NCBI GenBank assembly: GCA_029964075.1
Contig: CM057147.1
Span: 25,813,513-25,877,512 of the forward strand
DNA: 64,000 bases
Source: Patiria pectinifera
Taxonomy: Eukaryota; Echinodermata; Asteroidea; Valvatida; Asterinidae
Direction: 5' to 3'
Shown here: one piece after another, positions 25,094 through 36,800 of the stretch
Numbering within the stretch: the first letter of the stretch is position 1
Layout of the letters: every line of letters begins with the position of its first letter
Program-made: the position numbers and the translations under genes
Notes under the pieces: model-generated
Database searches by the model: none
What the model was told of the DNA's origin: nothing
The model's input: the letters and a program-made list of their open reading frames with translations, nothing else

Positions 25094-27127
25094 GATCCCA
25101 GCTTTCATGGATTGACCTTTTTGGGAGCACCGTCATGCAGCTGTCAAGCCCAAAATGGTGCTGTTAAGCAGCATGCACACGATCCTGCAAGGATCCTTTT
25201 ATTGAGCACAGAAACTCGCCCAGAACGGAATACTAGCCAACACGACATTGCATGTGTGTTGCTATTGACTGTTCTCCACTGATTTTACCTCAGCACACTA
25301 CTTTCCTCATTTTTTTTTTGGGGGGGGGGGTTAAATTAGCAGGTTCGTTCGTGAAATCTCAAGATTTCTCTAGAAACTTTTTTTTTATTTTAAGGGAGGG
25401 AGGCAATTAATATATTATAGCAAAATACTGGCGGACATGCAAAACTTTTAAACAAAATTTCACTTTTTTACAAAGTTTAATTTCCATGACCGTAGGCTTG
25501 GGAAGAAACCGATAGCTCCATGCTGTTCATTTGCTTATTCGAGGGATTCGTTTCATGCTGACGATTATCTGACATTTGAAGCATGACGATAATCTTCGTG
25601 TATGTAAACAAAAATAGCATTATTAATATAATACGTATGTAATAACTATGCTCTTTTATTCTACGCACACCTTGCATTCAACTCTACCTGCTTTTTTTCA
25701 CCCACATATTTAAATATTGGGTGTATTTGCCCATACGTGTATATTGCTGCTACGCTTCCTATGTACAAGACTCCTTGTTTTCATGAGGCTGAAATTGCAG
25801 TGCCTAAGATTTCCCGACTTTCCTATAGAGATGAAAACATGACGGAAATCCGGTGTTAAAACGCCATGAAATGGATCTTTCCACATTTTTTTTTTTTGCG
25901 AATGGGAGCGTGATATAGATGTTGTAGGTCTGGTCTATAATAACCATAGAGCTGTATTAATATTTAATATAGCTCTATGATAATAACCGTTCGCGTTGCC
26001 GAAAAAATAACAACACTCCATGATTTGCTGTGTAAAACTGTTGATCAAAATGCAAAGACGCAAGAATACTACAGTGTTCCTGTGTTGATTAATTGGTGCT
26101 GAGGAATATAACTGATTCTCATGAACAATATTTTGTATTCAAAGTGCAGAGATGAAACTTTTTAGATTTTAATTTGAAATAAGATTTTTTTACTTTTCCG
26201 CTGAAATTTCAGATTTTTTAACAATCCCACAAAAAAAGTTATTTAACGATTTTTCCACATTTTTTTCTTCATTATAATTTAAAAAAAAATGTGTCAAACC
26301 TAGGCCAAAGCTGATCAGATCCTTTACTGGCTCGAGAAAAGGTTAAATACTGACCTATGACATGGAAAAATTAACTAGGTCTCACGTTGATGCGCTGCGC
26401 TGAACTGCACTGCACGATGCTGTGGCAGCTCCGATCAAAGGTCCTATTTCAGATTTTCTTTGCCAAGGCCAGTTTCATCTCTGAAAGTGATATCCCTATC
26501 CTGCAAGGCTTATAATATAAACCTTTTAGTTTTCCGAAAAGGCGTATTTTGTTGTTTGTTATTATGATAGACGATGCAATGGCTTTATACTTGAGAAATA
26601 TTGGTCATGGACACTTTTTCCATTGCAGTATCGATGAATGTATACATATGCATAACATACCCGGGCCTGGGGGACGAGGTGATTTATAGCCATGCAAGGC
26701 TGTTGCTGACGTCTGTTACTAACTAACTAATAACCAACAAACCAGCAAACAGACAGACATGCACGACGATTTGTTGAGCTGCTCAGCCGTAGCTAAAAAT
26801 ATTGTGCAGTGAAGTGGTTAGAAAAACGGGTAGGGTGAGGGTAGTTTTTGTTTTTTTAGAGGTGTGTAAAGTACATGTACATGTATAGGGGTTAGATTAT
26901 TTTAGGTGTTGGATTTTAGGGTATTTAACGGCTTTTTGCCGCCGGATACAGGCTTTGCTGTCATAAGAAACGGTTTCTGTTTTTCCTCCCCACCCCCCAA
27001 CCCGGTGGCCGGGCGGCGAATTATTTTTTTCCCAAACAACATCCGCATTACATGTTTTTGAGCGCCCTTTACGATACTTTTATGGTACGTTCGCAGGTAT
27101 ATTACCATGAATTTCCAGGATTTGTCG

Positions 27128-27182
27128 AGCAGTTCGATAGCTCAGTTGGATAGGATCGTGATTTTGAACCGCAAGGAATCAC
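27128..27182 (+). repeat. tRNA-like fragment
   Basis: GATAGCTCAGTTGGATAGG matches the D-arm/box A region of tRNAs, but no box B or acceptor stem follows. It is probably a remnant of a tRNA-derived SINE. Confidence 0.4.
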
Positions 27183-27842
27183 CATTTTTACCCGATTTTT
27201 TTTTCCTAATGTGAGGCTTTGGAGGATTTTTTTAAAAGGGAAATAAAAATCCGAATTTCATTACGTTCGAATTCATTTCTTATTTTCAATTTTATATTTT
27301 ATGTTCATGTTTTTAGGAGAAGTTAAGTCCAAAACGTCATAGCGTACACCCCAAACGGATGTTGTTCGGAGAAAGAAATTCGCGGCCGGGCGGGTGTGCT
27401 GCAGTGTACTGAAAATTCAAGTTTATTGTAAATGAGAGGTAAATAAGGAATGGTGGCGCGCGTTACAGCCAAAACTCATATACGTCACACTCTGTTCGGG
27501 AGCTTGGTGGTTCTCCTTTTTTTTTTACTAGGGTCCCATAGAATGGTTAAATAAAAAAACCGGTGTCCTTATGAGTTTGGTAAGCACGCATACACCCGTA
27601 GTACATGTAGGCCTACATTTTTTTTCTTCACGAGTTTCTAATTCAATGATGGTGCAATGGAAGCCGTATTTTCTTTTTTTGCAAAGTACTTTTTATAAAC
27701 TTTGATTTTTTACTTATGGCTGACGTTTGATATAAAAAATATATCTTGAAACATCATTAGTTTGTAAATTGTTTTTGAGTTTGTATTTAATTCAGGTCTT
27801 ATGGTTATTTTGTTTTTGTAAACAGTTTAATGACGTCATTGG

Positions 27843-27966
27843 CAAGGGCGGATCCAGAGAGGATACTGCGGGGGGTCAGAGGGGCTGTCTCAAGTGAAAA
27901 ATGACCTTATTTGAAAATAATTTGGTAATTGTCAGGGGCGGGCACCCCCTGGATCCGCCACTGATT
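27843..27966. mobile_element. Short MITE, GGGCGGATCCAG ends
   Basis: GGGCGGATCCAGAG at the left faces CCCTGGATCCGCC at the right, about 120 bases overall. Sequences like GGATCCAGAACC at 4,716 may be a further relative. Confidence 0.5.
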
Positions 27967-28158
27967 GAGGGATGTCAGAACAGTTAGTTCTTATTCAGCC
28001 ACATTCGATGCCCACCCTCCCCAAAAAGCTCCCCAACTAACCGTATTGAGCCTTTAAAACGTTCTCGGTGCGCGCAAGATTTGAATGAGTACATGTATAT
28101 ACATTCCATTATTTTGGGAAATGACGCTATTCAGGCAGACGATACCACTACGATACCG

Positions 28159-28872
28159 TAGCCTTGGTCAAGGCGCTAGTTGTTATTCATTCGGCCGTAG
28201 CGCGGCCGTGGTAAACGATATCTTCGCTAGCGCTATGCATGCAGTCATATGTCTATGCATGCAGTGCATTTAAAATACAGCGCGAACAGCGACCTCACGC
28301 AGCCACTATTTTTATGCAAATCAGTTGGACCCAATCTAGCGCCTTGGTTCAATCGTCCATGTGAGGTTTTGGGGGTGGTGCTCATTATGTTAACAGCCTT
28401 AGCGTAATGTCATTTTCTTATTGGTCGATCGTTGCGTGGAAACTTGCATAGTGAAACGTGGCACCGTACATAATCCATACACGTACACGTTGTGTGTCTC
28501 TGCACACGGCACCAATGCACAAAAACTGTGGTTCCTGTACGTCACGTCCGCAAATAATTTGATGACGTCCAGATTTACCAAGGTGTGATTGGACACTCCA
28601 TATATTAGCCCCGCCTTCACTTATCTGTATTTGCATACGAGGTCGTGCGCTAGAAATCCAGCGCAAAGTAAAGAAAAACATAAGCTTTTGCCGACGATTG
28701 AACCAAGGCGCTAGATTGGGTCCAACTGATTTGCATAGAAATGGTGGCCGCATGAGGTCGCTGTTCGCACTGTTCTTTAATGCACCGCATGCATACCGCG
28801 CGCTAGCGAGGATTTCGTTTACCGCGCTACGGCCGGGATGAATAACAACATATAGCGCCTTGACCAAGGCTA
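28159..28872. mobile_element. Large fold-back MITE private to unit A
   Basis: The ends TAGCCTTGGTCAAGGCGCTA and TAGCGCCTTGACCAAGGCTA continue into arms of about 190 bases that also pair CGGCCGTAGCGC, GCAGCGACCTCA-like and GACCCAATCTAGCGCC segments. Unit B has the uninterrupted site GACGATACCACCGTTGTATA at about 43,434; unit A shows ATACC on both sides of the element. Confidence 0.85.
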
Positions 28873-28944
28873 ATACCACCGTTGTATATATCCTTCTAGT
28901 TATTTCAATGACACCGTACCTACCGATGCACGCATTCAAATATA

Positions 28945-29480
28945 GGTTTTCCCGACCAATTTCCAAAAACTGTCATTCACTTCTGAAAATCTGTCATTCA
29001 TTTTCGTCTGAATTTGAGAATCGCTCTGAACACGCGTTTCATTTTTTCTACGAGGGCATTCGATTCCATTTCAAATCAATCAATTAAGTGATTGAGCAGC
29101 ACCTTTCGTTTATGTCCATTCAGATTCGTTTACAAGACTCCTTTTTCGCTCTTAGATGGCGATTTCAAACATTCACCATTCTAGTTCACTTTTGGTTTAG
29201 TGTCATCTGCAATAGATACAATTAGGGGTTTCTTTTTCATTAACCGTCAATCAAATTAGCTATACATGAAATCAATTTACAATAGGTTGCGTAAATGAAT
29301 GCACATAACGTAGTTGGCCGTCAGTTTCTCAAAACCGAATACATGTACACGGACAATGAAAAGGATTGAACTTTCGTTGAATTGAAATGGAATTAGAGAC
29401 GTGCATTTAAATTCAGACGAAAATGAATGACCGATTTTCAGAAGTGAATGAACATTTCTGGAAATTGGCCAGGAAAACCT
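28945..29480. mobile_element. Second fold-back MITE private to unit A
   Basis: GGTTTTCCCGACCAATTTCC ... TCATTTTCGTCTGAATTT faces AAATTCAGACGAAAATGA ... GGAAATTGGCCAGGAAAACC. Arms are about 75 bases. The matching place in unit B (about 43,490-43,545) lacks it. Confidence 0.8.
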
Positions 29481-29689
29481 ATGTCGCCGCTAGCGTTAAG
29501 TAGCGCCATCTACATATGTCTGGTACCTGGACTGTGAGTGACATTTGTGTTGAGTTTCAAGTTGAGTTATTTCGTACCAAAACGAATACAGAACCTGACT
29601 TTCTGTGACCAGACAATGCTAACCTGACCCGGCGGCGTAATTCAAAATTATCTCAGTGATAAATTTGGAGAATAAAAATAGCTGATGAA

Positions 29690-29760
29690 CATGAGCAGCG
29701 ACGACGTGGATTCGAACCAGCGATCTACTAGGCTATACTGTGTGGTAGCTCGACGATAAC
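29690..29760 (-). repeat. tRNA-like remnant
   Basis: On the minus strand, GAGCTACCACACAG...GCTGGTTCGAATCC resembles an anticodon arm followed by box B. It has no matching acceptor stem. It is probably a SINE head. Confidence 0.4.
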
Positions 29761-30355
29761 CGTTCTTTAAAATGCTTTAATGTATTGTAACTAGTTGAGT
29801 TACAGATTCTGTGTCTTGATTGGCCGAGAGCAAGTCACATGATACTTTCTATTTTTGCTATCTTTCTGTACACGGCCAAAAGTACTATGCCCATAGCAAC
29901 CAAAGTACTATACCATTGGCAACCAAAGTACTATTTCTACGGCGAGGTATTTGTGTGCAAATGCTGCTGGTGTGCGAGTTGCGCGTTGTGCGTAGCGCGT
30001 TTTGTTCCAGAGAGAGCACGCCACAGAGTTGGGTTCAAACATTTCGTGAAGGGGTAGTTTGGAAGAGAGAAATACATTTTCCACCAATTTTGTATTGAAA
30101 TTGAAGTCTATTTCAACTGTGTTCAGATTTAAATAATTTAAAATCTTAAAACCAAGCAGAATCTGTGGGTGAAGTGTAATAAAACAAATATTGAATGCTT
30201 TATCTCGTGGTGAAGTAAAACTAGCCTCCCTCGGTGATCCATGGAGCATTCTATTTTCCCTCGGCTTCGCCTCGGGAAAATACAATGTCCATGGATCACC
30301 TCGGGAGACTAGTTTTACTACACCACTCGAAGCATTCAATATTTGTATAAACTAA
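29760..30355. mobile_element. Hairpin-ended repeat between the duplication units
   Basis: A hairpin at 30,178-30,350 pairs ATATTGAATGCTT and CTCGGTGATCCATGGA with their complements around a CTTCGCCTCGG loop. The part at 29,950-30,085 is the reverse complement of 7,800-7,950. It lies at the junction between units A and B. Confidence 0.6.
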
Positions 30356-30849
30356 CTACAATGCTGTTGATGTCATTGTCCGTTTTCATGGATAAATATG
30401 AATTATTCATGACATTGCCCCTAACCCTCCTAGGAATACAAATTACGCAACCTGGCGGCGACCTAACCACGTGACTCTTTTATGGGCGTGTGAAGTTGAT
30501 GTGCATGACTGACTACTGCAAACAACTGCATGTGTGAGCCTACACATTATGTCTGGATACACATGTATGAAAAATATACGTGTAATGTACATGCACGTAC
30601 AACCATCATGAGATAGTAGTTGCCACTCGGTAGCCCCACTGAAGTCCCATATTTTTCAAGATTCGTCCTGATTTCCTGGGATGACGGTCAGCAGTCCACA
30701 CGAAAACTTTGATATGCGAGGGCAGCCAAGCGTAGACTTTAGCGACTGAGCATAGAGAAAGGACACACTCTATGGACTGAGTGGCCCAGAAACTGGTGTA
30801 ACAGGACGCTTGTCGTCTCATCCTTAGAGTTTTGTGGCTGCATACGAAC

Positions 30850-33800
30850 ATGTCTGCCCTGTTGCTTCCCGCCGTCGTGGCCGGCACGGCCCTGACGTTA
30901 CAGGCTTTCAACCGGGCGTTGGACCGTCTGCCCAGGCGGTACGGGCCGTGTGGGAAGTACTCGGACACGGACAAGCACAAGTGGAGAAACGCGGCCACGT
31001 CGTTGCTGAATTCGTTCGTCCTATCTGTTCTTGTGTTGAGTTGGTAAGCACACGGCGCTAGCCGGCCTCGTTAACTAATTTAGTATGTGGCACGTGCAAG
31101 AGGTCAGAGGTGCAACTAGGCCATCTGTCCACAGTTCACACAGTGCCTATACCAAGAGATGAATATATCTCAAAAAAAGTTACCCCTTGATTGTTTTTTT
31201 CTCAATTCCATCTACAACTGCACATTATACGATGAATGATTCACTGGATGTTTCTATTTTGGCTTGGAATATATGGCCTGTACCATTAACGCTAAAACAC
31301 CGTGCCATGTTGTGCTGCTAGCTTTTCCTTCCTCCATGCTGTAATCAACTGTTGACTTCTAATCTTACGAGCACTACTGTCTTGCTCTACCCTCGTGGCG
31401 CCAAAAAAGGTCCGATGTGAGCCAGTTGTCAGATATCGCATTGCTACAAAAGCACAGGAATGACTCAACCTGATGAGTGATGCCAATTCAGACATTTGTT
31501 CGATTGAGACGGAAACAGAAAAGTCGTCTGATAACTCGTTTATGTAGAAAAATACAAAGGAATTGCTCTGGTGGAATTAGCTTTCTTTGTTGCTGCATCA
31601 ACATGAGTGTTGAAGTTGAGTTTTGAGTCGAGATGCACACCCGAGTATTAGAGTCAACCTCCTCCAGAATGTGTAAGCGGATGTTATACGGTAATGAGAC
31701 TGGTTTCCGCTTGTTGGTAATGCATACTACCCGACACTTGGTTGGACTCCATCAGCCATGTACGTTCCCACTTCAGCAGTGCATCCAGATCCTCTTGCAA
31801 TAAGATGAGATACGTCTGTAGAGCGCACAATCATCTGCAGAAAGGCCGGTTGTTGAGCTTTTGACGCAGGAAGGTAGGTCGTCGATGTATATCAAAATAG
31901 AGAAGCGGACCCAATACACTCTCTTGGGGCACACCTGGGGCCAATTTCACGGCGCTGCTAAGCAAACAAATTTGCCTAGCACAAAAAAGTCTTGCTTATA
32001 AAAAGCAGGTTACCAAAACTCCACGTGATGTATATTGCTCGTGATTAGTATTCAGCTGTTGTTTGCTATAGAATGAAAATCACGTCAAGTTTTGGCTGGT
32101 AACCTACTTTTATAAGCCATGCTATTTTTGTGCTAAGCAAATTTGTGCTCGAATGTAACTGGTGCCTCTTTGCTAGCTCTACCATCAACAATAACCTGTT
32201 GTGTACGATTGTGGAGAACATTTTGGATCCACTGCAGAGAGTGACCTCGGACGCCGTAGTGATCAACCTGTTGAAGGAGTCGACCGTGGGGGACATTATC
32301 GAAGGCTTTGGAGAAATCCAGTATAGATAAGGTCAGTCTGCCCTTTCTCGTCAAGCCCTTTAGAATCAGTTGCCTTTGGGTGTTACATTTTCGCCTCTTC
32401 CTGAAGCCGTGCTGTGCATCGGATAAGATGTTATGCTGAGTTAGATGGCGAATAACAGCACAATGAAGTATATATGCTCACATAACTTACACAAGATTGT
32501 CAGCGATATTGGACGGTAGTTCGAGGCCAGTGACCGGCTGAGCAAGGGTACAACAAGAGCCAATTCTTCCATGCTGATGAAAAGCTTGGAACAGGAGTGT
32601 GATGGCCGGTGCAATTTCTGCAGCTGTTTCCTTCAGCAGGCGTGCAGGAACTCAGTCGGGACCAGCGGCTTTGTGTGGTTTCAGGTTCTTCAAAAGCTTA
32701 GTTACCCCAGGGCAACTGATTTCGATATCATCCATGGTAGGGTGAGGGCTGGAGCCCAAGTCTGGTAGGTCTGCAGAACCTTCGCAGGTGAACACTGAAC
32801 AGAATTGCTTGTTCAGGATGTTTGCCTTGGTGTTCAGGTCGGCAGGCATGAAGTTGCCATCCCTCAGAGGAGCTACTCCAGTCTGATCGCATCGTTTTAA
32901 GCCTTCACTAACGCACCAAGCTTCTTGTTCCCGCGGGGCTCAGAGCAGACGATGTTTGTGATGTATTGATTGTAGGCTTGTTGTGACTCTTTCTTTAGGC
33001 GTCTGAAGCGAAGCCAATCACGTTCTTTATTGGTTTGCCTGGTTTTCTTGAAAGCACGTGGCTTCCTGCGTGGCACTCTCTCTGTCGATTAATAAAATCA
33101 CAGTTGGTTGAATCTTGTGGTTCTGTAAGGTGACTATCGGAGGCTTGCTGGGCCTCCAAGTTGACAGCGATGGTGCTCGGTAGCCGCAAATTCAAGATAG
33201 CGTCGATAACCAAAGACTGGTTTTGTGACGAAAATGCGAAAATACAAGTGTCCTACCGTATTTTCAGAGTCCAACAAGGTTTATATATAAGACCACAAAA
33301 CTAAACTGCGTTGAAATGCACAACCTGTGTGTCCAAGTGTGCGGTAGAAACGTGAAAATCCAAGTTCAGCATCCTTTCAGTACTGCATCAATCAACTACA
33401 TTGTATGCCAAAAGAAATATCTGGCAAGTCGGGTACTGCGTCTACATAGTATTTCCACACATTTCTCCATAGTCGGCCGCCAGACTAATGAAGAGGTCAG
33501 TCTTTTCAAACAGTTGGACCATGGTTGGACACGGCATATGAAAGAAAAAAATCATTTATAGGGATGTGTTTGAATCGATTTCGTTTTGCTGAAAGAACAC
33601 AATAAACAAACCTGCGTCTTTGGCCGTAATAGTGTTTAATACATTTCTATAAAAATTGAAATGTTTATCCGCGCCTGCATCATTTTTTATTTAATTAATA
33701 GAAAAATAAATTCAGATTCAGATTCCTATTTTATTAGTCATGTAAGTTAAAACATCCATGGTGTAAAAGGAATCAAATAAAACAGTAAAAACAACATACT

Positions 33801-36800
33801 ATTATTATTCTTTACATTATAAAACAAACTACATTTAAAATACACGTGTGTACATTGTATCGCATTGCATGATAATCCAGAGGAATGCATTAACATAACT
33901 GTCCATGTGGCTGCCCTCACAAAACCTTTCATTCAAATACTTGTTTGTTTCTTCGTTCTGTTCTGACTTTTTTTATTCAGTTTTTACTGGTACCCTGAGC
34001 TATGGGACGACATGGCGAATTACTCCATGCGGCTGGGCGAAATAACCTATACTGTTCTTTTCGGTAAGAAAATAGAGAAACAATACCAGTGGAAAAAAAA
34101 GACACATTTTTGGCATCGGTCATTTGCCTCTTAAAGGCATATACAGGTATCACAAGTGCTAAGTTCCCCCAACATTATTCTTAATTAATGAAATAGAAAT
34201 GCGAGATTTCAACAATATCCCAAATGCAAATGACAGAGGGCACTCTTCTGCCCATCTTGTGAGAAAATGATAGAAATCCAGTCACGCATACCAACACGAC
34301 GCTCATTTGAATGAAAAAAGTGCCAATAAAAAAAGTTGCAGTAAATTGCATTGCTCCAATGTACAAAGGCAGGGTAGACTTATTAATTAATAACTTTACC
34401 TTACAAAAGTTTCCTTGTTTAAAAGGATGTTTAACTAAAACAAGACGCAATCTTGGTAATCTAACAGATAATTGCAGACCTTTTAATGCAAAGATGACAA
34501 AGAAAATGCAAATCAAATGTAACATTTTTGAAATTGGTTTTCTTGTTCATCCTCTTTCAAGTAGAGGCTCTTGTTTTTACATGGGAAATTTCAAAAATGT
34601 TACATTTAATTTGCATTTTCTTTGTCATCCTTGCATTAAAAGGTCTGCAATTATCTGTTAGATTACCAAGATTGCGTCTTGTTTTAGTTAAACATCCTTT
34701 TAAACAAGGAAACTTTTGTAAGGTAAAGTTATTAATTAATGAAAGTCTACCCTGCCTTGCAGGATCACTCAACCAGTACATTGTACATTGGAGCAATGCT
34801 ATTTACTGCAACTTTTTTTATTGGCACTTTTTTCATTCAAATGAGCTTCGTGTTGGTATGCGTGATTGGATTTCTATCATTTTCTCACAAGATGGGCAGA
34901 AGAGTGCCCTCTGTCATTTGCATTTGGGATATTGTTGAAATCGTGCATTTCTATTTCATTAATTAAGAATAATGTTGGGGGGAACTTAGGACTTGTGATA
35001 CCTGTATATCATTTTGCATTTATCCCAAAAGTAACCTGCCGAATTATTATAATCAAAACATTACTTGGACTAATCAAAATTGGAAGATTCGGGACTGTTA
35101 GGGTTAGCCCCAACTCCCTATAGACATTCTTTCTAGGCTGAAACCTCAATCCTGCAAATCCTCCAACTGCCTCCATGTGAAAATTGCATACAGCCTCAAT
35201 CCTCAAAATCGCCCGTTATTTCTTGAATGTGGTCTCGAGTGGAGTGACCACTGCCCCAATCCTGCAAAGCAGAGTCAGTGACATCCTTGAGCAATGAGGA
35301 TTTCAAGTATCTAGGCTTAATTTATTCATTTCTGAGCATAAACAACACCAGGTCTGGCCTAAGACCTTGGCACAGTGCATTATTGCCATTAAAGCGTGTA
35401 AAACCTCAATCCTGCAAAATCCTCCATTTTTGCAAAGAGAATTTTGGAGGATTTGGGAAGGTTTGGGTTAAAGAACATAATGAAACGTACGCCCCAAGTA
35501 ATTATTCCGTCTGGCTTGCTGTAATTTAGAGGGGGGAAAAGAAAAGAAAGGTGGGTGCATGATTTCCAAAGATCAGTCAATTCACTGATATTTGGAAAGA
35601 AGGGCTGCTATCGACGAAATCGTGTTCCGCGATCTGAAAGGTTGTGCATGGTTTTTCACTGTTTTCTCGAAAAGTGTAGGGCCTAACAACCACAGAGCTG
35701 AAACTACAACAGGTTAAATGTTGAACGTTCTTCTTTGGATTTTGAGTTGTATTATAAATATCGGACACGAACAAAACCCATGAAAAGCAAATGATCCTAT
35801 ATGCCTTTGAGATAAGATTTTGGGAAACTGATCATCTTTTGTTCTTCAAACAATATACAGCGGAAAAAGGGGCAATAAAATGCCCTGCTGTTGTGGTATA
35901 ATTTCATTCCGTCGTGGTGTTTGGTCGACACTTGTGATTGTTATGCTTCGTTCATCTGCGTCCATATGCGTTACAATATGAACACCATACTGTCTGCTTT
36001 TGTTGACAAAAAAAGTTGCATGCTGTACATTTATATTGCCATCATTAAAGGTGGTTCCCGTGCTCCTCCACAAGTTCAATTCTATTTCAATTAATACCAT
36101 TTTCAACTTGTATTATTCCCCCCCCCTCCAATTTGGGAAATCTGTAAACCACTGAAAAAAGTGGCTTTTTTGTTTTGAGCAAAAACAGATCTGCTTTAAG
36201 AGCAGACTGGCTCCCGTGCCGTGCATTATTTATACTGATTGTGGGGCGGGAACCAGCCTACCCCGCGAGAACGGGAATCATTGTCTGGCAGCCAATACTT
36301 CGAAATTGTAAAATAATATCTCAATAACTAAACTTGGACGGGTTTTTTCGGTCAATGTCTCCTTCAAAAGTGAGTAATGTTTGTGTTGCTAAAACATTGC
36401 AGTTTACAAAAGGAATGTATAAATTGGGAAGAAACTAGAAAATAGCACGAGAAACGGAAATTTCAAAGATCTAAGATCGAAATGCCCCTAATCGTTATTC
36501 AGATATATTTATTAATTCATTTCAGTTTCTTTCATGTTTTTACCGCCAGAAGCTTGCGTAGGAAAGGGAAAATCATTAAACCGGAATAATATTAATTTTG
36601 TACATTTTTCAATGTGGAAAAAAGTCCGACAACTAGCCTACATGTACAAAGTTCTAGTCATTCATATATGGAAAACCGAGCACGATGATTAATAGTTGTT
36701 TAGCATCAGTCGCTAGCCATATTAAGTTATTAACATAAAATGAGCAATATTCTGGCCGTGCTCGTCAAGCGTGACCCTCATGCAATACAAGTGATGCAAC

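Larger units (their letters stand above)
15438..29600. repeat. Upstream unit (A) of the tandem segmental duplication
   Basis: About 14.2 kb carrying TLCD copy A. It aligns, interrupted by private insertions, with unit B at 30,455-43,650. The left border is visible as shared sequence starting GGCGACCTAACCACGTG at 15,439 and 30,455; sequence further left differs. Other anchors are the stretch around 25,480-25,560 (B: about 40,110-40,190), 26,800-26,850 (B: 40,975-41,010), 27,640-27,690 (B: 43,000-43,040) and 29,490-29,600 (B: 43,545-43,650). Insertions seen only here include the element at 23,513-24,365 and two fold-back elements at 28,159-28,872 and 28,945-29,480. Confidence 0.85.
25094..30849. 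other. Intergenic region between TLCD copies A and B
   Basis: No conserved coding exon was found. It contains the 3' flank of copy A, two fold-back elements, tRNA-like remnants and, from about 30,455, the 5' flank of copy B. The 3' end of copy A's transcript could not be placed. Confidence 0.5.

Noticed and set aside
28418-28966. 182-codon minus-strand open frame
   Set aside because: It lies almost wholly inside the fold-back element at 28,159-28,872 and crosses its end. No conserved protein motif is visible.
34181-34938. Two long frames with nearly the same peptide on opposite strands
   Set aside because: The identity is a consequence of the palindrome; the peptides are low-complexity and hydrophobic with no family resemblance.
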